A stretch of DNA of 64,000 nt from Glycomyces sp. TRM65418 (GTDB lineage Bacteria > Actinomycetota > Actinomycetes > Mycobacteriales > Micromonosporaceae): positions 44,964-108,963 of the forward strand of contig NZ_JAJFAX010000013.1 in the NCBI RefSeq assembly GCF_019710475.1. The letters are read 5' to 3'. The number at the start of each line of letters is the position of its first letter. Within the stretch, counting starts at the first letter, position 1. This document shows, one piece after another, positions 32,335-41,123 of the stretch. A program made the position numbers and the translations under genes. The notes beneath the pieces were generated by a model. It was not told the origin of the DNA, ran no database searches, and was given only the letters and a program-made list of their open reading frames with translations.

Positions 32335-34227
32335 TCACATGGTCGGCAGGAAGACTCGCATCGCAGTGGAGCCTCGTTGCGCCCAGCGGTGGTATGGGAT
32401 CAGGCGAACCGGTGCCGGAGTGATCGGTTCACCGACCGATCGGGTCGAGCGGTACGGGAGCGGACCGCCTTCCGGCGCGGGAGGCATCGCGGTCGCTTGG
32501 AGCACGGCGCCGTCTCCTTCCGTGCGCGGCGGATGCGTCGCGTCCACACGGAGGGACTCCAGCGGCCACGGCAGATCGATCGATTCGGCGCACAGCACAA
32601 GGGGGCCGCGCTCGACCGCGACGCAGCCGCGCACGGCGTCGATCCGCTCATCAGGCCAGGTGAACCTCGGTTCGACCGGGAGGTGCAGCTCGATGGTCGC
32701 GCCGACGTGCAGCGGCCCCCGTGCTTCCGCCCAGCCGGGCGCGGCCTCGCGGCGGCCTGTCGCGTCGGCGATCGCGGCGCCTTCGGCCCAGTGCGGAACC
32801 CGCAGCCGCAGCTCAGCCGGGCCCTCGGGAGCGGCCACCACTTCGATGCGGACCGCGCCCTCATGCGGATATGCCGTGTCGATCCGGAGGGTCAGGTCGC
32901 CGGAGTCGAGCCTGACGGTGAGATCGCCGGAGGCGTACTGCAGCAGCGAGACCGCGTCGCCGTCCACGGCGGCCGCGTACGCCTGCCAGCTCGCGAGGGT
33001 CCTGGCGAGGTTGGTCGGGCAGCAGGAGACGTCGAACCACGGGGCGCGCACGCCGCCTTCGGCGCGGGGGTTGACCTCGTCGGGGCGCACGTCCGCCGCC
33101 GCGCTGCGCTGCTGAAGCGGATTGGCGTAGAAGAAGGCGCGGCCGTCCTCGCTCGGAGAGGCGGCGATGACGTTGTAGAAGGTGCGCTCCATCAGGTCCG
33201 CGTACCGCACGTCGCCGGTGGCGAGGTAGAGCCGCCAGGAGACCATGACGGAGGCGATCCCGGCGCACGTCTCGCAGTAGGCGCGGTCCGGCGGCAGCTC
33301 CCAGTCCTCGCCGAAGCCCTCGTCCTGGTGCCTTGAGCCCATGCCGCCGGTGAGGTAGGTGCGGCGCTCGACGCTGCGGGTCCACTGGCGCTCCACCGCA
33401 GCGAGGAGATCCGCGTCGTCGGTGTCCACGGCGACGTCGATCGCCCCGGCCGCCAAGTACAGGGCCCGCACGGCGTGGCCGCGCCAGGCGTCCGCCTCCC
33501 GGATCGGCATGTCGTCCTGGAAGTAGGAGGCGTCGAGCAGCGCGATCGGCTTCAGGGTGCCCCTGCCGCGGCGTTCGAGGAACAGGCGGGCCTGCTCGGT
33601 GTAGCGGGGCTCGTTCAGTGCGCGGCCGAGTTCCGCCAGGCCCACCTCGATCTCCGGGTGGCCGCAGATGCCGTCCCGGCCGTCCTCGCCGAATTCCCGG
33701 CACACGTGGTCGGCCGCCCGGCGGGCGACCTCCACGAGCTTGTCCTCGCCCGCGGTCCGCACCCGGGCCACGGCCGCCTGGAGCAGGTGGCCGGTGCAGT
33801 ACAGCTCGTGGCCCGCGGAGAGGTCGCTGTATCGATCCGCTTGGCCCGCATGGCCGTAGCAGGTGTTCACGTAGCCGTCGTCGTCCTGGGCCGCGGCCAC
33901 CCGTTCGGTCAGGGACGCCAGGGTCTCGTCGGCCCAGGCGGCGCCGGTCCGCCCGTGCTCCCAGGCGAGGGCCTCCATGAGCTTGTAGACCTCCGAGTCG
34001 GAGAACTGCCAGCCGGGCCGCGGCCCGGCCGTGGCGCCCTCGGCGACGCGGTCGAAGTTGGCGATCCAGCCGAGCCGTTCCATCCACTCCAGACAGTGCT
34101 GGAGGGTGGCGGCGCTGTTGCGGGCCTGGAGCCCGCCCCAGAATCCGCCGTGGAGCCGGAACTCGTCGATGCCGAGGCCCCGCAGGCGGCCGGGGGGATC
34201 GACGGGGCCGTGGATGTGGTCTCGCAC
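32335..34227 (-). CDS. GH127 beta-L-arabinofuranosidase-like glycoside hydrolase
   Basis: 630 residues, the usual length for the family. An alpha/alpha-barrel catalytic domain is followed by beta-sandwich regions. Key residues of characterised HypBA1 (a catalytic Glu and a Cys nucleophile in a zinc-bound Cys cluster) are matched here by YCETCAG (Glu319, Cys321) and SCCPTN (Cys402, Cys403). No signal peptide, so it acts inside the cell on imported oligosaccharides. It is the last gene of an operon with two ABC permeases and a binding lipoprotein, four bases after the permease stop. Substrates are likely to be beta-L-arabinofuranosides such as those of hydroxyproline-rich plant proteins (inference from family). 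Confidence 0.9.
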   Translation of the reverse strand: MRDHIHGPVDPPGRLRGLGIDEFRLHGGFWGGLQARNSAATLQHCLEWMERLGWIANFDRVAEGATAGPRPGWQFSDSEVYKLMEALAWEHGRTGAAWADETLASLTERVAAAQDDDGYVNTCYGHAGQADRYSDLSAGHELYCTGHLLQAAVARVRTAGEDKLVEVARRAADHVCREFGEDGRDGICGHPEIEVGLAELGRALNEPRYTEQARLFLERRGRGTLKPIALLDASYFQDDMPIREADAWRGHAVRALYLAAGAIDVAVDTDDADLLAAVERQWTRSVERRTYLTGGMGSRHQDEGFGEDWELPPDRAYCETCAGIASVMVSWRLYLATGDVRYADLMERTFYNVIAASPSEDGRAFFYANPLQQRSAAADVRPDEVNPRAEGGVRAPWFDVSCCPTNLARTLASWQAYAAAVDGDAVSLLQYASGDLTVRLDSGDLTLRIDTAYPHEGAVRIEVVAAPEGPAELRLRVPHWAEGAAIADATGRREAAPGWAEARGPLHVGATIELHLPVEPRFTWPDERIDAVRGCVAVERGPLVLCAESIDLPWPLESLRVDATHPPRTEGDGAVLQATAMPPAPEGGPLPYRSTRSVGEPITPAPVRLIPYHRWAQRGSTAMRVFLPTM

Positions 34228-34231
34228 TGGT

Positions 34232-35041
34232 TCAGTCCTTCACGGCCCCGGCGGTCACGCCGGCGGCCACATAGCGTTGGGCGACGACCAGGAGGATCGC
34301 CGCGGGGAGCGACGCCACCACGGCGGTCGCCATGATCGCGTTCCACTGGGTGGTGTTGTTGCCGATGTACTGGTAGATCCCTAGCGTGATCGGCACGAAC
34401 TCGCCTGAGCGGTTGAGGGTCGAGGCGAAGATGAAGTCCGACCAGGCCCACAGGAACGCGAACAGCGCCACGGTGAGCGTGGAGTTGCGGCTGACGGGCA
34501 GCACGATCTTGGTGAACGTGCGCCAGGCGCCCGCGCCGTCGATGTGGGCGGCCTGCATGAGCTCGCGCGGGATGCCCGCCATGAACGTCGTGTAGAGCAG
34601 GACGCCGAACGGGACGGCGATCGTGGAGTCCGCGATGATGAGGCCCCACACCGTGTTGAGCATGCCGAGGCGCACGTAGATCGCGTAGAAGCCCATGGCC
34701 ATCACGACCGCGGGGATCATCTGCGCCACCAGGAGCAGGAAGTTCAGCGCCCGGCCGCCGCGCAGGTTCAGGATCGCGAGCGCGTACCCGGCCGGGGCGG
34801 CGACGACCACCGTGAGGAGGACGCAGCCCGCGCCCACCACGAGACTGGTGCCGAGGGACGGGAGCTGCTGCGACAGCGCCGATTCGAAGCCTTCGAGCGT
34901 CGGGTGCACGGGGAACCACTGGGTCTTGCGCAGTTCCCCTGTGGGCGTGAGGGAGACGTTCACCATCCAGTAGACGGGGAACAGCATGATCGCGGTGAGC
35001 ACGACGCCGAGGATCGTCTTCCACCAGGGCCGGGCGGTCAT
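34232..35041 (-). CDS. Carbohydrate ABC transporter permease, MalG-like
   Basis: 269 residues with six hydrophobic segments. The conserved EAA loop is seen as ELMQAAHIDGAGAWRTFTKIVLPVSRN (about residues 175-200). Start ATG overlaps the stop of the upstream permease gene (ATGA at 35038-35041). Together with the partner permease it forms the membrane channel of a sugar importer. No ATPase gene is in the locus, so a shared MsiK-type ATPase encoded elsewhere is expected, as in Streptomyces. Confidence 0.93.
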   Translation of the reverse strand: MTARPWWKTILGVVLTAIMLFPVYWMVNVSLTPTGELRKTQWFPVHPTLEGFESALSQQLPSLGTSLVVGAGCVLLTVVVAAPAGYALAILNLRGGRALNFLLLVAQMIPAVVMAMGFYAIYVRLGMLNTVWGLIIADSTIAVPFGVLLYTTFMAGIPRELMQAAHIDGAGAWRTFTKIVLPVSRNSTLTVALFAFLWAWSDFIFASTLNRSGEFVPITLGIYQYIGNNTTQWNAIMATAVVASLPAAILLVVAQRYVAAGVTAGAVKD

Positions 35042-36024
35042 GAGCGGCCCCCGATCCGCTGGACGCGCAGGTGGACGAAGCCGAAGACGAGCGCGATGAC
35101 GATGAGCAGGTTGCCGATCGCCGCCGCGGGCGAGAAGTCGGGCTGGCCGGTGCCGAAGGCCTCCCGGTAGGACCACACCGCGAGGGTGAGCGAGGCGTTC
35201 CCGGGGCCGCCGGTGGTCATGATCCAGATGACGTCCACCACCTTGAGCGTGTAGATGAATCCGAGGAGCAGCGTGATGGCCGAGACCGGGCGCAGCAGCG
35301 GGAGCGTGATGTGCCAGAACTGGGCGCGGGCCGACGCGCCGTCGAGGGACGCGGCCTCGTAGAGCTCCGGCGGGACCTGTTGGAGCCCGGCGTAGAGGAT
35401 CACCAGGTTGAACGGGATGCCGAGCCAGATGTTCGCGATGATGACGGCGATGAGCGCGGTGTCCGGCGAGGTGAGCCAGTTGATCTGCTCGCCGCCGAAC
35501 GCCTCGATCACCGAGTTGACGATCCCGTTCTCGCTGTTGAGCATCCACGCCCATGTGGAGGAGGAGACGATGAGCGGCAGCAGCCACGGCACGAGGAACA
35601 GGGCGCGCAGGACGCCCGAGAGCCGGAAGTTGCCGCGGAAGAACACCGCCAGCGCCAGGCCGATCGAGTACTGGAAGACGATCGAGACGACGGTGAACAG
35701 CGCGGTGTTGACGACGGCGGTGCCGAAGGAGCCGGAGCCGAACACCTCGGCGTATTTGCTGAACCCGGCGAACTCCGGGTCCCCCTGCACGAAGGCCCGC
35801 ACCGTGTAGTCGTGGACGCTCAGCTCGACGTTGCGCCACAGCGGGTAGGCGTAGAACACGAGCAGGTAGGCGATGAGCGGCGCGGCGAATCCGAAGGCGG
35901 TCCATTGCCGCGCGGTGCCCCGCGGTTGGCGGCGGCGCGCGCCCGGGGCGGGTGCGGCGGGCCCGGGGCCCGCCGCACTGCCGTGGGACGCACGTCCGGT
36001 CGTGTCGACCGAGGTCGTGGTCAT
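35038..36024 (-). CDS. Carbohydrate ABC transporter permease, MalF-like
   Basis: 328 residues with a Gly/Pro/Ala-rich cytoplasmic N terminus (residues 1-40), then six hydrophobic segments. The EAA loop is ELYEAASLDGASARAQFWHITLPLLRP. It overlaps the next permease gene by four bases and lies 17 bp downstream of the binding-protein gene, so the three are one operon. Start ATG at 36024. Substrate is taken from the neighbouring GH127 enzyme (inference). Confidence 0.93.
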   Translation of the reverse strand: MTTTSVDTTGRASHGSAAGPGPAAPAPGARRRQPRGTARQWTAFGFAAPLIAYLLVFYAYPLWRNVELSVHDYTVRAFVQGDPEFAGFSKYAEVFGSGSFGTAVVNTALFTVVSIVFQYSIGLALAVFFRGNFRLSGVLRALFLVPWLLPLIVSSSTWAWMLNSENGIVNSVIEAFGGEQINWLTSPDTALIAVIIANIWLGIPFNLVILYAGLQQVPPELYEAASLDGASARAQFWHITLPLLRPVSAITLLLGFIYTLKVVDVIWIMTTGGPGNASLTLAVWSYREAFGTGQPDFSPAAAIGNLLIVIALVFGFVHLRVQRIGGRS

Positions 36025-36041
36025 GGGTTTCCTGCTCCTGA

Positions 36042-37289
36042 TCAGCCGGTCTCGGCGGCCGCGTCCGTCTGGGCCTGCGCGAGGGCGTCGGCCGGCGTGG
36101 CCGAGCCCGAGAGCGCGTTCTGCACCGCGGTCCACAGCGCCTCGGAGATCACCGGGTAGTCGGTGCCGAGGTTGTCGCTGGTGCGGCCCTTGGCTTCGCG
36201 GACGGCGTCGACCCACGGCTGGAGTTCGGGCCGCGCTTCGAGCAGCGCGTTCTGGCCGTCGGTCGTCGGCGGGATGTAGTAGGCGAAGGTGGTGGCGGTC
36301 TCGACGAAGCCCTCGGGCGTGGTCATGCATTCGGCGATCTGGCGGGTGACGTCGTAGCGTTCGGTGTCGGCCTGCACGGGCGCGATGATGAACTCGCCGC
36401 CGGTGGGGGCGGGCGCGGCGCCGCCGTCGCGGGCCGGGAGCGGGATGACGCCGGTGGCGAATCCGGCTTCGGCGGCGCTGTTGACCTGCCAGGTGCCGTT
36501 GACGGCGAAGGCGTACTCGCCGGTGAGGAACTCTTCCCAGGTGGTGTTCTGGGAGTTGGTGATCACCGAGTCGGGCGCGTAGCCCGCGTCGAGCCAGCCG
36601 GTCCACAGTTCCAGGGCCGCGACGGCTTCGGGCGAGTCGAGCTGGCGCAGGTCGGCGCCGGCGCCCCAGAACCAGGGCAGGAACTGGAACGAGCCCTCTT
36701 CGGTGCCGATGCCGGCGAAGGTGATGCCCTTGGCGCCGTTATCGGTAACTTGGGCGAGCGCGTTCGTCAGGGAGTCCCAGTCGGTGACGGAGGCCGGGTC
36801 CACGCCGGCGGCGGCGAGCACGTCCGCGTTGTAGTAGAGCGCGAGCGTGTTGGCGCCGATCGGGATGCCGTAGGTCTGGTCGTCCACGACCCCGGCGGCG
36901 AGGAGGTTCTCGTCGACGCCGGAGACGTCGAGCTCGAGTTCGTCCATCGTGGTCAGCATGCCGGTCTCCGCGAGGGTGGACACGGCCGGGTTGTCGAGCA
37001 GGATGATGTCGGGGCTGGTGCCCTCCTGGGCCGCGAGCAGCGCCTGGTTCGTGAGCGCGGTGGTGTCGGAGGCGGTGCGCTCGATGGTCACGCCGGCCTC
37101 TTCGCCGCAGGCGGCAACGCGGGCGGCCCACTCGGAGTCGTCGGCGTGCTGGGGGTACGGGTCCCACCAGGTGTACGTGTCGGCGTCCCGGTCGTCGCCG
37201 CCTCCGCCGGAGCAGGCGGCGGCGAACGCCAGTGCGGCGCAGGCCAGGCCGGCCGCGGCGGACCGGGCGAGGGGAATCGGATGCTTCAT
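36042..37289 (-). CDS. Sugar ABC transporter substrate-binding lipoprotein
   Basis: 415 residues. A lipoprotein signal peptide ends with the lipobox LAFAAAC (Cys26), followed by a Gly/Asp linker. The fold is the family 1 solute-binding protein: TSPDIILLDNPAVSTLAETGMLTTMDEL, TYGIPIGANTLALYYNADVLAAAGVDP, EEFLTGEYAFAVNGTWQ. It captures oligosaccharide outside the membrane for the two permeases encoded next. AAGGAGG precedes the ATG at 37289. A LacI-type regulator gene lies upstream, co-directional, with an 86-bp gap. Confidence 0.93.
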   Translation of the reverse strand: MKHPIPLARSAAAGLACAALAFAAACSGGGGDDRDADTYTWWDPYPQHADDSEWAARVAACGEEAGVTIERTASDTTALTNQALLAAQEGTSPDIILLDNPAVSTLAETGMLTTMDELELDVSGVDENLLAAGVVDDQTYGIPIGANTLALYYNADVLAAAGVDPASVTDWDSLTNALAQVTDNGAKGITFAGIGTEEGSFQFLPWFWGAGADLRQLDSPEAVAALELWTGWLDAGYAPDSVITNSQNTTWEEFLTGEYAFAVNGTWQVNSAAEAGFATGVIPLPARDGGAAPAPTGGEFIIAPVQADTERYDVTRQIAECMTTPEGFVETATTFAYYIPPTTDGQNALLEARPELQPWVDAVREAKGRTSDNLGTDYPVISEALWTAVQNALSGSATPADALAQAQTDAAAETG

Positions 37290-37375
37290 GGGTGGTTCCT
37301 CCTTGAACGGATCCGGTCGGCGACTTCGCCGGCCGGCTTTGAGGGATGGGTCCTTGCCGGGTGGGCGGCGCTCGC

Positions 37376-38410
37376 TCAGGGCTCGCGAGCGTCGCCGAGC
37401 GGTGGGGCGGTGCTGCCGCGGTCGACGAGTTCGGGGGCGACGAAGCGGACGACGTAGGGGTCGTTCTCGGGGACCTGGCCTTCGATGCGGCGCACGAGCT
37501 GGCGCACGGCCATGCGCCCCAGCCGGTCCGGGGCGCTCTCGATCGAGGAGTAGGGCAGCGAGAAGGTGCGGGCGAACTCGTCGGAGTAGCGGCCGACGAC
37601 CGAGAGGTCGCCGGGCGCGGTGAGGTGCCGCTCGTGCAGCACGGTGGGGAGGGCCGCCGCGGCGGCCTCGTTGTTGAGCAGCAGGCCGGTGGCGTTCGGG
37701 TGGGCGTCGAGGAAGGCGTGCAGGTCGCGGCCGATCTGCGGCTGGGACGAGGAGCCGTACCGGGTGTGGAGGACGACGCCGTTCACGGCGGCCGCCTCCA
37801 CGGCCGCGTTCTGGAGCCGCCAGACGTACGCGCCGCCGCGTTCGATGACGTGCTCGGGCTGGGAGACGAGGATGAGCTCGCGGTGGCCGAGCCGGGCGAG
37901 GTGCTCGACCATGACGCGGCCGGCCTCCTCGAAGTCGAGGTCGAACACGTCGACGCCGGTGCAGTCGCCGGGGAAGCCGACGAGGGCGCCGGGCTGCGCG
38001 GCGTCGCGCAGGACCGGGAGGCGGTCGTCCTGCTCGGCGACGTTGAGCAGGACGACGCCGTCGACCATGCGGGAGTCGGTGATGCGCTTGAGCGCGCCGC
38101 GGCCGTCGGCGTCGGAGCTGAGCAGGATGTCGTAGCCGAGGTCGCGGGCGGTGTCGGTGACGCCCTGGATGTACTGGAGCATCGCGGGGGCGAACTCGTC
38201 GGGCAGGAACTGGGCGAGGAGCCCGATCACGTTGGAGCGGGAGGTCGCCAGCGCGCGGGCTCCGGCGTTGGGGGTGTAGCCCAGTTCCATGGCCGCCTGG
38301 CGCACCCGGGCGCGGACCTCGTCCGAGACGGCCCGCTTGCCGGTGAGGGCGTACGAGGCGGTCGAGCGGGCTACGCCCGCGGCACGGGCGACGTCCCCGA
38401 TGGTGGCCAT
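37376..38410 (-). CDS. LacI-family transcriptional repressor
   Basis: 344 residues. The LacI helix-turn-helix and hinge are ATIGDVARAAGVARSTASYALTGKRAVSDEVRARVRQAAMELGYTPNAGARALAT (1-57), followed by the periplasmic-binding-like sugar domain. GGAGG lies seven bases before ATG at 38410. The family typically binds palindromes with a central CG. Three such sites, CGAACCGGTTCG, TCGAACGCGGTTCGA and GTCGAACCGGTTCGAC, lie in the 216 bp upstream, shared with the divergent secreted hydrolase gene. It probably represses the operon, the hydrolase and itself until sugar is present. Confidence 0.93.
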   Translation of the reverse strand: MATIGDVARAAGVARSTASYALTGKRAVSDEVRARVRQAAMELGYTPNAGARALATSRSNVIGLLAQFLPDEFAPAMLQYIQGVTDTARDLGYDILLSSDADGRGALKRITDSRMVDGVVLLNVAEQDDRLPVLRDAAQPGALVGFPGDCTGVDVFDLDFEEAGRVMVEHLARLGHRELILVSQPEHVIERGGAYVWRLQNAAVEAAAVNGVVLHTRYGSSSQPQIGRDLHAFLDAHPNATGLLLNNEAAAAALPTVLHERHLTAPGDLSVVGRYSDEFARTFSLPYSSIESAPDRLGRMAVRQLVRRIEGQVPENDPYVVRFVAPELVDRGSTAPPLGDAREP

Positions 38411-38453
38411 GAGTTCCTCCTCCGTTCGACGCGCAGTGTTGCGAGCAAAGTGT

Positions 38454-38465
38454 CGAACCGGTTCG
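38454..38465. promoter_or_regulatory. LacI operator 1
   Basis: CGAACCGGTTCG, a perfect 12-bp palindrome with central CG, 44 bp upstream of the lacI-type start. It is placed to control the regulator itself. Confidence 0.8.
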
Positions 38466-38551
38466 GAGCTTAACCCCGTGACGCGTCTGACGCAAGTCGC
38501 TCCTGAGAAGGTTTTTCGAGTATATGAGTCTGTTATATCGAAGAACTTGCA

Positions 38552-38566
38552 TCGAACGCGGTTCGA
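38552..38566. promoter_or_regulatory. LacI operator 2 (variant with odd centre)
   Basis: TCGAACGCGGTTCGA, half-sites TCGAAC/GTTCGA separated by GCG. It overlaps the putative -35 (TTCGAA, 38562-38567) of the divergent hydrolase promoter. Confidence 0.7.
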
Positions 38567-38589
38567 AACTAGCGTCAGTCCGGTATAGA
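38562..38589 (+). promoter_or_regulatory. Putative promoter of the secreted hydrolase gene
   Basis: TTCGAA (38562-38567) and TATAGA (38584-38589), 16 bp apart. The start of transcription would fall near 38596, inside operator 3, so bound LacI protein would block it. Confidence 0.5.
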
Positions 38590-38592
38590 CCC

Positions 38593-38608
38593 GTCGAACC
38601 GGTTCGAC
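38593..38608. promoter_or_regulatory. LacI operator 3
   Basis: GTCGAACCGGTTCGAC, a perfect 16-bp palindrome, 18 bp before the hydrolase start codon and downstream of the putative -10. Confidence 0.85.
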
Positions 38609-38626
38609 CCTCAACGAGGAGAAACC

Positions 38627-40357
38627 ATGCTTCCACTGCGCAGATTTCCAAGTCTCACCCGGGCGGTGACACGGCTGAGCGTCGTCGCGCTCGCGCTCGG
38701 CGCCGTCATCGCCGGGGCCGCCGCCCCCGCGAACGCCGCGGGCCTCACCCTGACCGTGGACGTCGGCGACGTCGTCCGCCCCGCCACGCAGGTCGCCTCG
38801 GGCGGCCTCTACGGCGTCGGCTCCGATTCCCAGCCGACGACCGCGATGCTCCTGCCGCTCAACCCGACGAGCTTCACGCAGCCCGCGCCGGGGACGACCC
38901 ACCTGGGCAACGGCGCGACCGAGCCGTGCTGCGACTCGCTCCACGTCGGCGACAACCTCATCCGCTCGGGCGCGCAGCAGTTCATCCGCATGCCGGACAT
39001 CTACCCGTCGTTCCCCTACGTCTGGCGCGGCTGGGCCGACTGGGAGTCGAAGGTCCGCACCATGGTCAACGCGCGCCTCGCCGAGACCGACATGACCAAC
39101 ATCCACGGCTGGGAGCTGTGGAACGAGCCGGACTGGACCTGGAACACGAGCCAGGCCGGCTCGTTCAACGCGGGCTGGGAGCGCACGTACAAGCTCGTGG
39201 ACTCGCTCGACCCCGTGACGCCGATCGTGGGCCCGAGCTGGTCGTACTACGACCATGACCTGATGCTGTCGTTCATGACGCACGCCAGGAACACGAACAC
39301 CGTCCCCGACGTGATGGTCTGGCACGAGCTGACCGACATGGACTGGAACAACTTCGACGACCACGTGGCCGACTACCGCGCGATCGAGCGCCAGTTGGGC
39401 ATCTCGCCGCGGCCGATCGCGATCAACGAGTACAACAGCCTGAACCAGATGGACATCCCCAGCGTCGCGCTGCACTGGATGGCCGTGTTCGAGCGCCACG
39501 GCGCCCGCGAGGCGCACCGCGCCTACTGGTTCGAGGCCGGGACCTTCGACGGCCTGTTCACGCTGCAGAACCAGCCGACCGCCTCGTACTGGCTGTACCG
39601 CTGGTACGGCGCGATGACCGGGAACATCGTCGAGACCACCCCCGACTCGTGGCTCGACGGCGTGGCCTCGTACGACTCGAGCAGGAAGATCGTGAACACG
39701 GTCTTCGGCGGCGACTACGGGAACAACACGGTCCGGGTCACCGGCCTGGGCTCGTTCGGCTCGCAGGTGCGGGTCCAGCTCCTCTCGACGCCGGGCTCGG
39801 GACGCCACACCGCGGTCACGGCGCCGACGACGATCTCGACCACGACGATGACCGTCTCGAACGGCGCGATCTCGGTGCCGGTGAACAACATGGACGCCGA
39901 GGCGGCATACCAGCTGGTCGTGACGCCCGTGAACGGTCCGACGACCTCGTGGCAGCAGGTGTACGAGGCCGAGAACAACACCGTCGTGAACGCCGAGACG
40001 TTCGGCTCGGGCAACGCGTCGAACGGTTTCTACGTGGGCCGGATCGACAACGACACGGACATGCGCTCGGACTCCTTCGTGGACTTCACCGTGAACGTGC
40101 CGCTGGCCCGCGCGTACACGATGACCATCAGGTACGCCAACGGCACCGGCGCGACCTCGACGCATGGGCTGGCCTACAACGGCAGCGCATGGTCCACCGT
40201 GTCCTATCCCCCGACGTCGGGTTGGGGCCAGTTCTCCACGGTGCAGGTCACGGTGAACCTGAAGGCGGGTTATAACGTGATCCGCCTGGCGAAGGGCTCG
40301 CCGCATTTCAGCGGCGGCACCGGTTACGCCGAGCTGGACAACATCACGCTGGCCTAG
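38627..40357 (+). CDS. Secreted clan GH-A glycoside hydrolase with CBM35-like domain
   Basis: 576 residues. A Sec signal peptide ends near AAAPANA. The catalytic TIM-barrel has WELWNEPDW (acid/base Glu in NEP) and PIAINEYNS (nucleophile Glu), the clan GH-A arrangement, closest in feel to GH39 and related families; the exact family is uncertain. After about residue 440 a linker leads to a CBM35/CBM6-like beta-sandwich beginning WQQVYEAENNTVVNAETFGSG and ending GTGYAELDNITLA. It acts outside the cell, probably releasing oligosaccharides from plant polymers for the divergent importer and GH127 enzyme. An AACGAGGAG site precedes ATG at 38627. Confidence 0.85.
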   Translation: MLPLRRFPSLTRAVTRLSVVALALGAVIAGAAAPANAAGLTLTVDVGDVVRPATQVASGGLYGVGSDSQPTTAMLLPLNPTSFTQPAPGTTHLGNGATEPCCDSLHVGDNLIRSGAQQFIRMPDIYPSFPYVWRGWADWESKVRTMVNARLAETDMTNIHGWELWNEPDWTWNTSQAGSFNAGWERTYKLVDSLDPVTPIVGPSWSYYDHDLMLSFMTHARNTNTVPDVMVWHELTDMDWNNFDDHVADYRAIERQLGISPRPIAINEYNSLNQMDIPSVALHWMAVFERHGAREAHRAYWFEAGTFDGLFTLQNQPTASYWLYRWYGAMTGNIVETTPDSWLDGVASYDSSRKIVNTVFGGDYGNNTVRVTGLGSFGSQVRVQLLSTPGSGRHTAVTAPTTISTTTMTVSNGAISVPVNNMDAEAAYQLVVTPVNGPTTSWQQVYEAENNTVVNAETFGSGNASNGFYVGRIDNDTDMRSDSFVDFTVNVPLARAYTMTIRYANGTGATSTHGLAYNGSAWSTVSYPPTSGWGQFSTVQVTVNLKAGYNVIRLAKGSPHFSGGTGYAELDNITLA

Positions 40358-40366
40358 ACGCGAGTC

Positions 40367-40408
40367 CGCGAAGCGCCGGGTCCGCCGTCGCGGGCCCGGC
40401 GCTTCGCG
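40367..40408 (+). terminator. Hairpin terminator after the secreted hydrolase
   Basis: Perfect 14-bp stem CGCGAAGCGCCGGG / CCCGGCGCTTCGCG with a 14-base loop that can pair further. Confidence 0.75.
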
Positions 40409-40489
40409 CGCCGGTCGCCGTCCCGCCGCCGGCGAACCCGGCTCGGTCTCCGGCCCGGTCCTGAACGGGGTCGAGGTCTCTGCGACGCG

Positions 40490-40957
40490 TTAGGCGAGGT
40501 CGCCGAGGAGGTCGGTCGGTTCGCCGTCCAGGGCGAGGGCGTCGAGGACCGTGAGGAGTCGGCGCTCCTCGTAGCCGAAGTGCGTCTCCATCACCGCGCC
40601 GATGCCGTCGAGGTGGCGGTGGAGGTCCTCCGGGTCGGCGTCGGCGTCCATGTCCGCGCTGAGCCCGCCGATCAGGTGCTCGAGCATGTTGTGGTCGCTC
40701 ATGAGGTTGGCGATCACGGGTTCGAGTTCGGGGTGTTCGGCGACGATCTGCGGGAACAGGCCGCCGTCCTCGCTGCGGTGGTGGCCGCTGAGCGCGGAGC
40801 AGAATCCGCGGCAGAAGAGGAGCAGGTCCTGCCCGGCCTCGTCGGCGAACTCGCCGTCGATCGAGCGGCGGGCCAGATCGAGCGCCTGGCGGAGGCGCTG
40901 GTGGACACTGCGAAGTTGGGTGCTGAACGCGACCAGGCGGTCGGTGTCGGAACTGAT
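40490..40957 (-). CDS. Hemerythrin HHE-domain protein with apparent AUC start
   Basis: 155 residues if read from ATC at 40957. Hemerythrin ligands are seen in order: His in SVHQRLRQ, ALSGHHRSEDGGLFP (HH...E..LF), SDHNMLEHL, and the C-terminal METHFGYEERRLL (HF.YEE). The reading frame has no ATG, GTG or TTG before the second half of the domain: GTG at 40717 would cut away half of the iron ligands. An AAGGAG lies seven bases upstream of ATC AGT TCC GAC, so initiation at AUC, a rare start codon as AUU in infC, is the best reading; CTG six codons on (DRLVAFS) is another. A sequencing error is possible. Hemerythrin-like proteins bind O2, NO or iron. Confidence 0.75.
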   Translation of the reverse strand: MSSDTDRLVAFSTQLRSVHQRLRQALDLARRSIDGEFADEAGQDLLLFCRGFCSALSGHHRSEDGGLFPQIVAEHPELEPVIANLMSDHNMLEHLIGGLSADMDADADPEDLHRHLDGIGAVMETHFGYEERRLLTVLDALALDGEPTDLLGDLA

Positions 40958-41077
40958 CGGGGAACTCCTTCGGTCACGGCCCCCGCCCGCGGGCGGGACG
41001 CCGCCCCGGATTTTACGCTCGCGGCCGCGTGCGGCCTATGAACCGGGCCACGGACGCCTCTCGGACCGCCGACGCGT

Positions 41078-41123
41078 CGAGGGCGTCCCCTCGCCGGCCC
41101 GGGCCGGCGAGGGGACGCCTCGC
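41078..41123 (-). terminator. Long palindromic terminator after the MMPL gene
   Basis: Arms of 19 bp (41082-41100 and 41101-41119) are perfectly complementary with no spacer, flanked by further CGAG/CTCG pairing. It starts just after the MMPL stop codon. Confidence 0.8.

Noticed and set aside
40490..40717. Short hemerythrin starting at GTG 40717
   Set aside because: It would lose the first His, HH and E..LF ligands, which are intact upstream in the same frame.
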